From Pseudomonas sp. S31 (GTDB taxonomy: Bacteria; Pseudomonadota; Gammaproteobacteria; Pseudomonadales; Pseudomonadaceae): DNA of 64,000 nucleotides. The notes below the pieces were generated by a model. That model was not told where the DNA came from. It did no database searches and worked only from the letters and a program-made list of their open reading frames with translations. The translations under genes were made by a program, and so were the position numbers. The number at the start of each line of letters is the position of its first letter. Within the stretch, counting starts at the first letter, position 1. This document shows positions 52,069-59,745 of the stretch, one piece after another. The stretch lies in contig NZ_JACVVE010000024.1 of assembly GCF_016648105.1 (NCBI RefSeq), positions 1 through 64,000 of the forward strand, in the 5' to 3' direction.

Positions 52069-52119
52069 ATGCAATTGGGGCCGCTTTGCGGCCCATCCGG
52101 CCGGTCCGGCGCCCCGGCG

Positions 52120-52162
52120 AGGCCGCTCCTACAGGCGACGCGGATTCCTGTAGGAGCGGCCT
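52120..52162. repeat. Inverted REP pair between perM and bcp
   Basis: AGGCCGCTCCTACAGG at 52120-52135 is exactly complementary to 52147-52162. Upstream, GGGCCGC-TTT-GCGGCCC at about 52078-52094 forms another hairpin. Both lie between convergent genes. Confidence 0.88.
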
Positions 52163-52199
52163 TGCGCCGCGAAGGGCTGCAAAGCAGCCACAATCAATC

Positions 52200-52673
52200 T
52201 CAAGCCTTGTTCAAAGCCTGAGCCGCCGCCAACACCGCATCCACATGCCCCGGCACCTTCACGCCACGCCATTCCTGGCGCAGCACACCGTCCTTGTCGA
52301 TCAGGAAGGTGCTGCGGTCGACGCCCATGTATTCCTTGCCGTACAGCTTCTTCAGCTTGATCACGTCGAACAGCTGGCAGAGCGCTTCGTCCTTGTCGCT
52401 GATCAGCTCGAACGGAAAACCCTGCTTGGCCTTGAAGTTCTCGTGCGACTTCAGGCCATCGCGCGAGACGCCGAACACCACGGTGTTGGCTGCCTCGAAC
52501 GCCCCGTGCTGGTCGCGGAAACCCTGGCCTTCGGTGGTGCAACCGGGGGTGCTGTCCTTGGGGTAGAAGTACACCACCACCTGGCGGCCCTTGAGTTCGG
52601 CGAGGCTCACGGCCTGGCCGCTGGTGGCCTGGGCCTGGAAGTCGGCGACGGGTTGGTTGAGTGCTACGGCCAT
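52200..52673 (-). CDS. bcp: Thioredoxin-dependent peroxiredoxin Bcp
   Basis: A peroxiredoxin of 157 aa (PrxQ/BCP) reducing hydroperoxides. The peroxidatic Cys45 is in YPKDSTPGCTTEG. The resolving Cys found five residues later in E. coli Bcp is Gln here (position 50), so it probably works as a 1-Cys type or resolves elsewhere (one more Cys occurs in EALCQLF). gcvR lies just upstream in the same direction with 10 bp spacing. Confidence 0.94.
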   Translation of the reverse strand: MAVALNQPVADFQAQATSGQAVSLAELKGRQVVVYFYPKDSTPGCTTEGQGFRDQHGAFEAANTVVFGVSRDGLKSHENFKAKQGFPFELISDKDEALCQLFDVIKLKKLYGKEYMGVDRSTFLIDKDGVLRQEWRGVKVPGHVDAVLAAAQALNKA

Positions 52674-52683
52674 GGTGGCTTCC

Positions 52684-53244
52684 TTACATGGGGTTCTGAG
52701 GGCGCCAAGGCTCGATCAGCGCGTCCAGGTTCAGGGCGTCGGCAAAATCGAGGAACTGGTCGCGCAGCCAGCTGATCTGGGTGCCAGCCGGCAGGATCAC
52801 GGTGAACTGGGCATTGAGCATGCTGCTACCAGTCTGCGGAGCCAGGTAGGTGTCACAGGTCATGGCTTCGAGCTCGACGCGGTGGTCGAGGAAGAACTGG
52901 CACAGCTCGTTGATGATGTCCGGGCGATAGGCGGCGCTGACATAGGCAACGTACGGCAGGGCCTGGGGACGTACTTCCTGGTCGGCGCTGCGCACCACGT
53001 CGAGGGTCAGGCCGTGCTTCTTGCCCAGGCCTGGCAGGGTGGACTCCAGGCGCGCCAGGGCGTCCCAGCTGCCGCCGACCTGCAATACCAGGGCGCTGGT
53101 CTCGCCGTGGCGGCTCAGGCGCGAGGTAACGACCGCGCAGCGGTTTTCGAACGCGGCGCGGCTGAGGACGTTGGCCAGCTCCATGGGGTTGGGCCCCAGG
53201 GCACTGATGACGAGGAATTGTTCGCGGACGGTGGGGGTGGACAT
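52684..53244 (-). CDS. gcvR: GcvR-like ACT-domain regulatory protein
   Basis: A 186-aa protein with two ACT domains (REQFLVISALGPNPMELANVLSRAAFENRCAVV and PYVAYVSAAYRPDIINELCQFFLDHRVELEAM). It is of the glycine-cleavage repressor GcvR family, which acts by protein contact rather than DNA binding. It is immediately upstream of bcp and divergent from dapA. Confidence 0.87.
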   Translation of the reverse strand: MSTPTVREQFLVISALGPNPMELANVLSRAAFENRCAVVTSRLSRHGETSALVLQVGGSWDALARLESTLPGLGKKHGLTLDVVRSADQEVRPQALPYVAYVSAAYRPDIINELCQFFLDHRVELEAMTCDTYLAPQTGSSMLNAQFTVILPAGTQISWLRDQFLDFADALNLDALIEPWRPQNPM

Positions 53245-53503
53245 GCAGCATTCCTAAAGCGATGAGCGGTCGGCGCAGGACGGGCGAAAGCCTCCAGTCG
53301 GCAGGGCCCGGGGCTCGCATGCGAGGCAGGGGACGCTGGCCCGGAGCGGAGTCGACGGCCCGGCGGGCCGCGCTGCACCGATCAAAGGATCAAGGGTAGC
53401 GAAATAAGGCGCCGAGGGGAATGCTCCGCCCGCCTGCTTCGCTTGTGCAAGGTCGATGCCCCCAGTACCATTACCGCTCTCTTTTTCCGGCAGGAGCAGT
53501 TAC

Positions 53504-54391
53504 ATGATTGCGGGCAGTATGGTGGCGTTGGTCACACCCATGGATGCACAAGGGCGTCTGGACTGGGACAGCCTCGACAAACTTGTAGACTTCCACCTGG
53601 AAAACGGCACCCACGCGATCGTTGCAGTCGGCACCACCGGCGAGTCCGCCACCCTGGATGTCGAAGAGCATATCCTGGTCATCAAGCACGTGGTCGAGCG
53701 CGTCAAGCGCAGCAAGCACCCCGTCCCGGTCATTGCCGGCACCGGTGCCAACTCCACCAGCGAAGCCGTGCACCTGACCCAGAACGCCAAGAACGCCGGC
53801 GCCGACGCCTGCCTGCTGGTGGTCCCGTACTACAACAAGCCGACCCAGGAAGGCCTGTACCAGCACTTCAAGCACATCGCCGAAGCCGTCGACATCCCGC
53901 AGATCCTCTATAACGTGCCCGGCCGTACCTCCTGCGACATGCAGGCCGAGACCGTGATCCGCCTGTCGAAGGTCAAGAACATCATCGGCATCAAGGAAGC
54001 CACCGGCGACCTGGGCCGTGCCAAAGCCATCCTCGACGGCGTCGACAGCGACTTCATCGTCATGTCCGGCGACGATCCGACCGCGGTCGAACTGATCCTG
54101 ATGGGCGGCAAAGGCAACATCTCCGTCACCGCCAACGTCGCCCCGCGCGAAATGGCCGATATGTGCGAGGCCGCCCTTGCGGGCAATGCCGAGAAGGCCC
54201 GCGCTATCAACGAAAAACTCATGCCGCTGCACAAGGACCTGTTCTGCGAAGCCAACCCGATCCCGGTGAAGTGGGCGCTCGTCGAAATGGGCCTGATGCA
54301 CAAGGGCATTCGCCTGCCGCTGACCTGGCTGAGCGAAGGCTGTCACGAAAAAGTCCGTACTGCCTTGCGCCAGTCCGGCGTACTGGTTTAA
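53504..54391 (+). CDS. dapA: 4-hydroxy-tetrahydrodipicolinate synthase DapA
   Basis: DapA, 295 aa, first committed enzyme of lysine/diaminopimelate synthesis. The Schiff-base Lys164 is in IIGIKEATGD, Tyr136 in YNVPGRTSC, and GTTGES is at 43-48. ATG 53504 has CAGGAGC upstream; the ORF extension to 53456 is outside the family N-terminus. bamC follows after 17 bp, a conserved pairing. Confidence 0.97.
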   Translation: MIAGSMVALVTPMDAQGRLDWDSLDKLVDFHLENGTHAIVAVGTTGESATLDVEEHILVIKHVVERVKRSKHPVPVIAGTGANSTSEAVHLTQNAKNAGADACLLVVPYYNKPTQEGLYQHFKHIAEAVDIPQILYNVPGRTSCDMQAETVIRLSKVKNIIGIKEATGDLGRAKAILDGVDSDFIVMSGDDPTAVELILMGGKGNISVTANVAPREMADMCEAALAGNAEKARAINEKLMPLHKDLFCEANPIPVKWALVEMGLMHKGIRLPLTWLSEGCHEKVRTALRQSGVLV

Positions 54392-54408
54392 ACGAGGAAG
54401 TACACCGC

Positions 54409-55527
54409 ATGAAGCGACTGGCTGGTCTTTCCGCCCTTGCCCTGATCATTTCCAGCACCAGTGGGTGTGGCTGGTTGTGGGGCGACGAGGGTTATTTCCG
54501 CGACCGCGGCAGCGATTACCTGCAGGCGCATCCGACCGCGCCGATGCAGCTGCCGCCGGACGCCAGCAACGTCAAGCGCCTTGACCCGTTGCTGCCGATT
54601 CCGCGTAACGTTGCCGACGACCACGCCACCGGCGAGTTCGAGGTGCCGCGCCCGCAACCGCTGTCCAGCGTTGCCGATGTCAGCGACTTCACCCTGCAGC
54701 GCAGCGGCTCCAGCCGTTGGGTGCTGGCCCAGCGCTCGCCGGCCGAAGTGTGGCCGGTGGCCCACCAATTCTTCGAGGACAACGGCTTCCGCATCGCCGA
54801 AGAGCGTCCGCAGACCGGTGAATTCAGCACCACCTGGCAGCGCTTCGACGAACTGTCGGCCTCTCTCGGCCAGCGCCTGGCGAGCACCGCCAGCAGCGGC
54901 GACAGCGAAGTGCGCGTGCGTGTGCGCATGGAGCCTGGCGTGCAGCGCAACACCTCCGAGGTGTACGTGGTCAGCGTCGAGCGCCCGGCGGGCAGCACTG
55001 ACGAGCCGGCGTTCCCGTCCAGCTCCGCCAACACCGGCGCCGATGCCCTGCTGGTCGACGAAATGCTCGCCAGCATGAACCGCAGCGCCGAGAAGGGCGG
55101 TTCGGTCTCCCTGCTGGCAGCACGCGACTTCGACGCGCCGAGCCGCGTCACCCTCAGCGAGGACGGTAGCGGCAACCCGGTGCTGTTCGTCGGTGCCGAC
55201 CTGGACCGTGCCTGGTCCAGCGTGGGGCGTGCCCTGGAAGAGGGCGGCCAGTGGCGCGTCGAGGACATCAACCGTAGCCTGGGCCTGTACTACATCAACC
55301 TGTCGGAAAAACCGGAAGACAAGCAGAACGAGCCTGGCTTCTTCAGCCGCCTGTTCGGCAGCGAGCCGACCAAGGAAGAGCGTGAAGCCCGTGCCGAGCG
55401 TTATCAGGTGCGCCTGGCCAAGGTCGGCGACACCGTGCAGGTCACCGTCGAGAAGAACATCAACACCGTGGCCCCGGCCGATGTCGCCCGCCGCGTGCTG
55501 AGCGCCATTCAGGACCACCTGGGTTAA
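54409..55527 (+). CDS. bamC: Outer membrane assembly lipoprotein BamC
   Basis: BamC (NlpB), 372 aa, a lipoprotein of the BAM beta-barrel assembly complex. The signal sequence MKRLAGLSALALIISSTSGC gives lipidated Cys20, followed by the unstructured segment that binds BamD and two helix-grip domains (about 100-210 and 235-370). Start ATG 54409, 17 bp after dapA. The next gene starts at the base after its stop codon. Confidence 0.94.
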   Translation: MKRLAGLSALALIISSTSGCGWLWGDEGYFRDRGSDYLQAHPTAPMQLPPDASNVKRLDPLLPIPRNVADDHATGEFEVPRPQPLSSVADVSDFTLQRSGSSRWVLAQRSPAEVWPVAHQFFEDNGFRIAEERPQTGEFSTTWQRFDELSASLGQRLASTASSGDSEVRVRVRMEPGVQRNTSEVYVVSVERPAGSTDEPAFPSSSANTGADALLVDEMLASMNRSAEKGGSVSLLAARDFDAPSRVTLSEDGSGNPVLFVGADLDRAWSSVGRALEEGGQWRVEDINRSLGLYYINLSEKPEDKQNEPGFFSRLFGSEPTKEEREARAERYQVRLAKVGDTVQVTVEKNINTVAPADVARRVLSAIQDHLG

Positions 55528-56286
55528 GTGCGCTTCGCGGTATTGGGAAGCGGTAGCCAGGGAAATGGCACGCTGATCGCCAGTGGTGACACGTACATCC
55601 TGGTCGACTGCGGTTTTTCCCTGCGCGAAACCGAGCGGCGCCTGGCGCTGCTCGGGGTACAGGCCTCGCAACTGAGCGCGGTGCTGGTCACCCACGAACA
55701 TGCCGACCACGTGCATGGGGTGGGCTTGCTGGCGCGGCGCTACAATGTACCGGTCTACCTCAGCCAAGGGACGCTGCGCGGTTTGCGCAAGCCGGTTGAG
55801 GTCGCCGGTTTTCTTGCCTGTGGCGATCGCCTGGACATCGGCAACCTGCAGGTGAGCGCCGCACGTGTCGAGCACGATGCCTACGAGCCGCTGCAGTACG
55901 TGCTCAGCGATGGCCAGCGCCGCTTCGGCATGCTGACCGACCTGGGTTCGTACGATGCGCTGCTGCTCGAGCGCTACCAGGGGCTCGATGCGCTGTTGAT
56001 CGAGGCCAACCACTGCCGCGACCTGTTGGCCCGCGGGCACTATCCGCATTTCCTCAAGTTGCGGGTGGGCGGCGCCCAGGGGCATTTGAACAATCACCAG
56101 GCCGCGCGCCTGGTGGAAGAGTTGGGCTGGAGCAACCTGCAGCACCTGGTTCTGGCCCACCTCAGCAGCAAGAACAACCTGCCACAGCTGGCCCGCCAGT
56201 GCTTCGTCGACACCCTCGGGTGCGACCCGGACTGGCTCCAGGTGGCAAATCAGGAACACGGGCTCGACTGGCGTGAAATCGCCTAG
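55528..56286 (+). CDS. WalJ/YycJ-like metallo-beta-lactamase-fold hydrolase
   Basis: A 252-aa MBL-fold enzyme. The metal motif THEHADH is at 55-61, with upstream VLGSGSQGNGTLI and the Asp in LTDLGSYD. YycJ/WalJ relatives are implicated in DNA repair or cell-wall control in Firmicutes; the role here is unknown. The GTG start at 55528 directly follows the bamC stop TAA, so translation is probably coupled. Confidence 0.85.
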   Translation: MRFAVLGSGSQGNGTLIASGDTYILVDCGFSLRETERRLALLGVQASQLSAVLVTHEHADHVHGVGLLARRYNVPVYLSQGTLRGLRKPVEVAGFLACGDRLDIGNLQVSAARVEHDAYEPLQYVLSDGQRRFGMLTDLGSYDALLLERYQGLDALLIEANHCRDLLARGHYPHFLKLRVGGAQGHLNNHQAARLVEELGWSNLQHLVLAHLSSKNNLPQLARQCFVDTLGCDPDWLQVANQEHGLDWREIA

Positions 56287-56315
56287 CCCAACCACTCAAG
56301 CAAGCGGAGCCCATC

Positions 56316-57026
56316 ATGGAAAAACGCGACGAACTCTACCGCGGCAAGGCCAAATCGGTTTACAAGACCGACGACGCCGACCGCTTGATCCTGCTGTTCC
56401 GTAACGACACCTCGGCGTTCGATGGCAAGCGCATCGAACAGCTGGACCGCAAAGGCATGGTGAACAACAAGTTCAACGCCTTCATCATGCAGAAGCTCGA
56501 AGAGGCCGGCGTGCCGACCCAGTTCGACAAGCTGCTGGGCGACAACGAATGCCTGGTGAAGAAGCTCGACATGATCCCGGTCGAGTGCGTGGTGCGTAAC
56601 TACGCCGCCGGCAGCCTGGTCAAGCGCCTGGGCGTGGAGGAGGGCATCAAGCTGGAGCCATCCACCTTCGAGCTGTTCCTGAAGAACGACGAGAAGGGCG
56701 ACCCGTTCATCAACGAATCCCACGTCGTGGCATTCGGCTGGGGCACCGCCGAGCAGCTGGTCGAGATGAAGAAGCTGTCGCTGAAGGTCAACGAAGTGCT
56801 GAGCAAGCTGTTCGACGACGCCGGCCTGCTGCTGGTCGACTTCAAGCTGGAGTTCGGTGTGTTCCACGGCCAGATCGTCCTGGGCGACGAGTTCAGCCCG
56901 GACGGTTGCCGCCTGTGGGACAAGGAAACTCGCAAGAAGATGGACAAGGATCGCTTCCGCCAGGGCCTGGGCGACGTGATCGAAGCCTACGAAGAAGTTG
57001 CCAAGCGCCTGGGCGTGCCGCTGTAA
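56316..57026 (+). CDS. purC: SAICAR synthase PurC
   Basis: Phosphoribosylaminoimidazole-succinocarboxamide synthase, 236 aa, a purine biosynthesis step. Signatures: GKAKSVYKTDD near the start, VECVVRNYAAGSLVKRLGVEEG, and LLVDFKLEFGVFHGQIVLGDEFSPDGCRLWD. It follows the MBL gene in the dapA-bamC-MBL-purC array. Confidence 0.97.
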   Translation: MEKRDELYRGKAKSVYKTDDADRLILLFRNDTSAFDGKRIEQLDRKGMVNNKFNAFIMQKLEEAGVPTQFDKLLGDNECLVKKLDMIPVECVVRNYAAGSLVKRLGVEEGIKLEPSTFELFLKNDEKGDPFINESHVVAFGWGTAEQLVEMKKLSLKVNEVLSKLFDDAGLLLVDFKLEFGVFHGQIVLGDEFSPDGCRLWDKETRKKMDKDRFRQGLGDVIEAYEEVAKRLGVPL

Positions 57027-57080
57027 CCGGCATTCTCACGCAAGCGCCTGATACCACGTGGTTTTTTTGCAAATAAAGGT

Positions 57081-57108
57081 TTGCGTTTTTAGAAATCGCT
57101 GGTATGAT
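57081..57108 (+). promoter_or_regulatory. Promoter of tRNA-Ser(CGA)
   Basis: TTGCGT, 16-bp spacer, TATGAT, 10 bp before the tRNA 5' end. The short self-complementary ACCACGTGGT followed by seven T at about 57053-57068 may end purC. Confidence 0.75.
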
Positions 57109-57118
57109 GCGCGGCATT

Positions 57119-57208
57119 GGAGAGATGCCGGAGTGGTCGAACGGGACGGATTCGAAATCCGTTGTACTGGCAACAGTACCTAGGGTTCAAATCCCTATCT
57201 CTCCGCCA
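57119..57208 (+). tRNA. tRNA-Ser (CGA)
   Basis: A 90-nt class II tRNA with a long variable arm (GTACTGGCAACAGTAC). The anticodon loop is TTCGAAA, giving CGA; it ends with encoded GCCA. Its 3' half, from 57146, is repeated exactly at 59243, marking it as the integration site of the small island downstream. Confidence 0.96.
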
Positions 57209-57233
57209 TACAAGATGAAGCCCCGCAGATTAA
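57146..57233 (+). repeat. attL-like direct repeat (tRNA-Ser 3' part plus flank)
   Basis: These 88 bp are identical to 59243-59330. They cover the anticodon-stem-to-CCA part of tRNA-Ser and the first part of its terminator. With a few mismatches similarity continues to about 57320 (to about 59416 in the other copy), including the 3' end of a DUF3077 gene. Confidence 0.92.
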
Positions 57234-57250
57234 CGTCTGCGGGGCTTTTT
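57219..57250 (+). terminator. Terminator of tRNA-Ser
   Basis: AAGCCCCGCAGA-TTAACG-TCTGCGGGGCTT with T run. The same hairpin is repeated at 59315-59346 in the right att copy. Confidence 0.92.
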
Positions 57251-57252
57251 CG

Positions 57253-57417
57253 TTATTGGGTTTTGGCTCTTGCCAAGCCGATCTCGGCATCGTCGAGCAG
57301 CGCCTTGGCCAAGGGCGTCATGACTATCGTCAGCCGATTTCGGTTGACGACAAATGGTATGAAAGGCATGATGATCTCAATCGCGCCCGATCCTCTGGTG
57401 CTGGCTTCGTCCGGCAT
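57253..57417 (-). pseudogene. Chimeric ORF carrying the 3' end of a DUF3077 gene
   Basis: On the minus strand the final residues read ALLDDAEIGLARAKTQ, matching the C-terminus of the intact DUF3077 protein at 59349-59618 (ALLDDAEIGLARAKSP). Upstream of it the frame continues for about 35 codons of unrelated sequence from ATG 57417. It is best read as a 3' fragment left at the left island junction. No ribosome site is evident. Confidence 0.55.
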
Positions 57418-57452
57418 TACGTTCGGGCCTTCTTATTTCTGGGAAATGGATT

Positions 57453-58439
57453 TTGCTGGCTCCGAAACCTTTTCGAACCTACCCAGACCTCGTCGCTCTC
57501 ATCCAGCAGCGCAACATGCACGTGGCAGACCCTACACGAACAGAGCGCAAGCTGGCTCAGTTGGGTTACTACCGTCTAAGCGGCTACTGGTATCCTGCAC
57601 GTGAGTTCGACATCGATCCTGCGACCAACCAGGCGAAGATTTGCCCGGTTAGCAACAAGCCGCTTCGTCAGGATGTCTTTGCAGCGGGTGCATCTTTCGA
57701 TGATGTCGTTGGCCTCTACAGATTCGACAAGCACCTTCGACTTCTGATGCTCGATGCGATCGAGCGATTGGAAGTCAACCTGAAAACCGTCACCGCTCAC
57801 GTTGTGGGTTATCACGATCCGATGGCGTATACAAAGGTCAGCTATATCCAGCCCAAGTACGCCAAGAATTTCACCTCGCACGGCAAACCTCGAAACAAGT
57901 GGTCCGAGTGGGTAGCTAAACAGCAGCAGCTGTTAGACAGAAGTACCGAAGACTCCATTCAATGGCACCGTCGCTCAGGAAGACCCATCCCGTTTTGGGT
58001 TGCTGTTGAGGCGTGGGATTTTGGTGCGCTGTCTCGTTACTTCGAGATGCTCAAGGGCACCTATCAGAATCAGATCCTTACAAGGTTTGGTTTGACGGAC
58101 GCCAGGATTTTTGCCCGCTGGTTGCAAGAGATCAACCTACTACGCAATCGTTGCGCGCATCACACACGGATCTGGAACCAGGTTACGCCCAACCCATTGT
58201 CTGCGTTGACATCGGACCCATACTTCGCTGCCCTGAACTTGGACATCAATGCGCTGAGTAGGCTCTATGGTCTGGTTTCCGTAGTTTGGTTCCTACTCAA
58301 GAAGCTCGCGCCTAACTCGGACTGGATCAGTAAGGTTGCGGATGTCGTTGACAGTAAACCAGGGTTGCCAGGATGTACGTTTGGCTCGCTTGGTCTTCCA
58401 ACTGAGAGCGGCTTCCCTCGTGCAGCTTTTGGTATTTGA
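57453..58439 (+). CDS. Abi-family (AbiD/AbiF-like) abortive infection protein
   Basis: A 328-aa protein of the Abi_2 family linked to phage-triggered abortive infection. N-terminal KPFRTYPDLVALIQQRN and YYRLSGYWYP (39-48) are family marks. The C-terminal RNRCAHH at 231-237 fits the R-x4-6-H motif of HEPN ribonucleases, suggesting RNA cleavage as the effector activity. The best start is TTG 57453, since the conserved N-terminus begins there; the first ATG (57516) would remove it. It is a single-gene system, 245 bp from tRNA-Ser, with codon use unlike the core genes, consistent with transfer. Confidence 0.85.
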   Translation: MLAPKPFRTYPDLVALIQQRNMHVADPTRTERKLAQLGYYRLSGYWYPAREFDIDPATNQAKICPVSNKPLRQDVFAAGASFDDVVGLYRFDKHLRLLMLDAIERLEVNLKTVTAHVVGYHDPMAYTKVSYIQPKYAKNFTSHGKPRNKWSEWVAKQQQLLDRSTEDSIQWHRRSGRPIPFWVAVEAWDFGALSRYFEMLKGTYQNQILTRFGLTDARIFARWLQEINLLRNRCAHHTRIWNQVTPNPLSALTSDPYFAALNLDINALSRLYGLVSVVWFLLKKLAPNSDWISKVADVVDSKPGLPGCTFGSLGLPTESGFPRAAFGI

Positions 58440-58520
58440 AGAGTTCCCAGCCATTGGCGCCGAGCTCGAGCATCTTCCTCGGCTCGTATTAGTGTTAAAA
58501 GGGATTCGTGTCCCACGCTC

Positions 58521-58562
58521 CTCCGCCATGCATCGAGACGCCCCGCAGATTAAAGTCTGCGG
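58521..58562 (+). repeat. Degenerate internal att-like copy of the tRNA-Ser end
   Basis: 42 bp aligning without gaps to 57201-57242 (CTCCGCCAT, 10 variable bases, then GCCCCGCAGATTAA and GTCTGCGG conserved). Just upstream GGGATTCGTGTCCC resembles a T-arm. The terminator stem is shortened and its T run lost. Confidence 0.75.
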
Positions 58563-58575
58563 AAATAATAAATCA

Positions 58576-58603
58576 GTCCCCTTTTTGGTCCCCTTTTTGT
58601 CCC
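58576..58603 (+). repeat. Short tandem repeats beside the internal att-like site
   Basis: GTCCCCTTTTTG occurs twice in tandem, followed by a partial third GTCCC. Such repeats next to att cores often serve as tyrosine-integrase arm sites; here no integrase is present. Confidence 0.6.
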
Positions 58604-58717
58604 GACCTGCGCAAAACTGACAGCCTTGAGGTGAAGGTGCGGGCGCTGCTGGCTGAGCGCCGACAGCGCATAGGATACGAAAAACAGCTCAAAGCTGCCT
58701 TGGTAGCCTGCCGCTGA

Positions 58718-59071
58718 TCACACCGTAGGGAGATTTCCTAAGTTGTCCCTGCGCGTGCGGTTCGCATCTGTGGTGAGGTAAACATCATCGATTACATGGA
58801 CGTCTGCTCCCTTGTAGAGCTTTCCGTCAGCATGCAAGACCCAGGTGGAGAATGTGGCTTTCTTCATGCGAATTAGGTCGGCCACAAATCCTCGAGGGAC
58901 GACGTACTTCGTCCCGAAGCTACCGGGAAGATTCTCGCTTACCTCGACGAATTGAATATGTTTGTGAGAGCTGTCGTAGCGAACGCGCGTGATGCAGAAA
59001 TCAGTCATGACGTCAGTCTTTTTGGCGCCCCGGATTTGGGCAGGTATGACATAGGCTCCGAATGGTGGCAT
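58718..59071 (-). CDS. DUF3892-family protein
   Basis: A small protein of about 117 aa. It contains DFCITRVRYDSSHKHIQFVEV near the N-terminus and ends VYLTTDANRTRRDNLGNLPTV, the pattern of DUF3892 proteins. The start is uncertain: ATG 59071 is used, ATG 59152 and ATG 59008 are in frame, and none has a clear ribosome site. Function unknown; members occur in variable islands. It lies between the internal att-like copy and the right att repeat. Confidence 0.65.
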   Translation of the reverse strand: MPPFGAYVIPAQIRGAKKTDVMTDFCITRVRYDSSHKHIQFVEVSENLPGSFGTKYVVPRGFVADLIRMKKATFSTWVLHADGKLYKGADVHVIDDVYLTTDANRTRRDNLGNLPTV

Positions 59072-59120
59072 TTCAATACTATCGGGCGAAAAAAATGGGA
59101 CTGTGATCGTGTCGTATTTA

Positions 59121-59152
59121 TGGGGGAATTTTGGGGGAATCAATCCCCCCAA
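59121..59152 (+). repeat. Short tandem and inverted repeats near the right att site
   Basis: TGGGGGAATT is followed by TTGGGGGAAT, then the inverted CAATCCCCCCAA. This resembles the internal-site repeats in form but not sequence, which would fit a second, different recombinase. Confidence 0.55.
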
Positions 59153-59242
59153 TGGTGTGGAATTCTGCTGTGTCTTTCTGCGTTGAAGTTACTGATTTTA
59201 TTGATTTTCTAAAAAATGGCTCAAAAAAATATAGTGGCAAAA

Positions 59243-59330
59243 ACGGATTCGAAATCCGTTGTACTGGCAACAGTACCTAGGGTTCAAATCCCTATCTCTC
59301 CGCCATACAAGATGAAGCCCCGCAGATTAA
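59243..59330 (+). repeat. attR-like direct repeat (tRNA-Ser 3' part)
   Basis: Exact copy of 57146-57233, lacking the tRNA 5' part, so it cannot form a tRNA. It is preceded by AT-rich sequence and followed by the duplicated terminator (59315-59346) and the intact DUF3077 gene. Confidence 0.92.
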
Positions 59331-59348
59331 GGTCTGCGGGGCTTTTCG

Positions 59349-59618
59349 TTATGGGGATTTGGCTCTTGCCAGGCCGATCTCGGCATCGTCGAGCAGCGCC
59401 TTGGCCAGGGCGTTGAGGTAGTGCGCTGCCCAGATCAAGTGGTGTTTTTGCTCCATGAGGCCATCCAGGGTCATGTCCTGGGCGTACCCCATCAGTTCAG
59501 AGGCCTGTTCGCGGGCGTATTGGCAGTTGATGCCGGGTTCGATGCGAAACAGTGGTTGGGTCTGGTCTTCGCCTTGGTAGAAGCGGGTTTCGCCTGGGGT
59601 TACAGCGTCTTTGCTCAT
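59349..59618 (-). CDS. DUF3077 domain protein
   Basis: An 89-aa protein of the Pseudomonas DUF3077 family, including GINCQYAREQASELMGYAQDMTLDG and HHLIWAAHYLNALAKALLDDAEIGLA. ATG 59618 has AGGGAGAT upstream. Its 3' end is duplicated at about 57253-57320 and again, decayed, at 60351-60386. Function unknown. Downstream of the DUF6124-like gene with a REP in between. Confidence 0.85.
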   Translation of the reverse strand: MSKDAVTPGETRFYQGEDQTQPLFRIEPGINCQYAREQASELMGYAQDMTLDGLMEQKHHLIWAAHYLNALAKALLDDAEIGLARAKSP

Positions 59619-59645
59619 GTTCTATCTCCCTGAAATCTCCAGTGT

Positions 59646-59734
59646 CTGGGCGGGCCTCTTCGCGGGTAAACCCGCTCCTACAGGGGTCGTGAGCACCTGT
59701 AGGAGCGGCTTTAGCCGCGAAAGGGCCCGCCCAG
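59646..59734. repeat. Inverted REP pair between DUF3077 and DUF6124-like genes
   Basis: Outer CTGGGCGGGCC / GGCCCGCCCAG stem enclosing two opposed REP units (TTCGCGGGTAAACCCGCTCCTACAGG and CCTGTAGGAGCGGCTTTAGCCGCGAA halves). Confidence 0.9.
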
Positions 59735-59745
59735 GCAGCACACGA

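Larger units (their letters stand above)
57146..59330. mobile_element. tRNA-Ser-anchored small genomic island without integrase
   Basis: About 2.1 kb bounded by the 88-bp direct repeats. It holds an Abi-family gene (57453-58439), a DUF3892 gene (58718-59071) and a decayed internal tRNA-end copy at 58521-58562 that divides it into two parts. Base composition is lower in GC than the flanks, and codon choice in both genes differs from neighbours. No integrase, excisionase or replication gene is present, so it is a remnant or a unit moved by a helper. Confidence 0.8.

Noticed and set aside
58265..58717. Short ORFs between the Abi gene and the DUF3892 gene
   Set aside because: They overlap the Abi 3' end or run across the att-like copy and tandem repeats; no ribosome site or family resemblance. 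A decayed gene fragment remains possible but cannot be supported.
59221..59303. Second tRNA-Ser gene
   Set aside because: Only the 3' part from the anticodon stem on is present; the 5' acceptor and D-arm are missing, so it is an att copy, not a tRNA.
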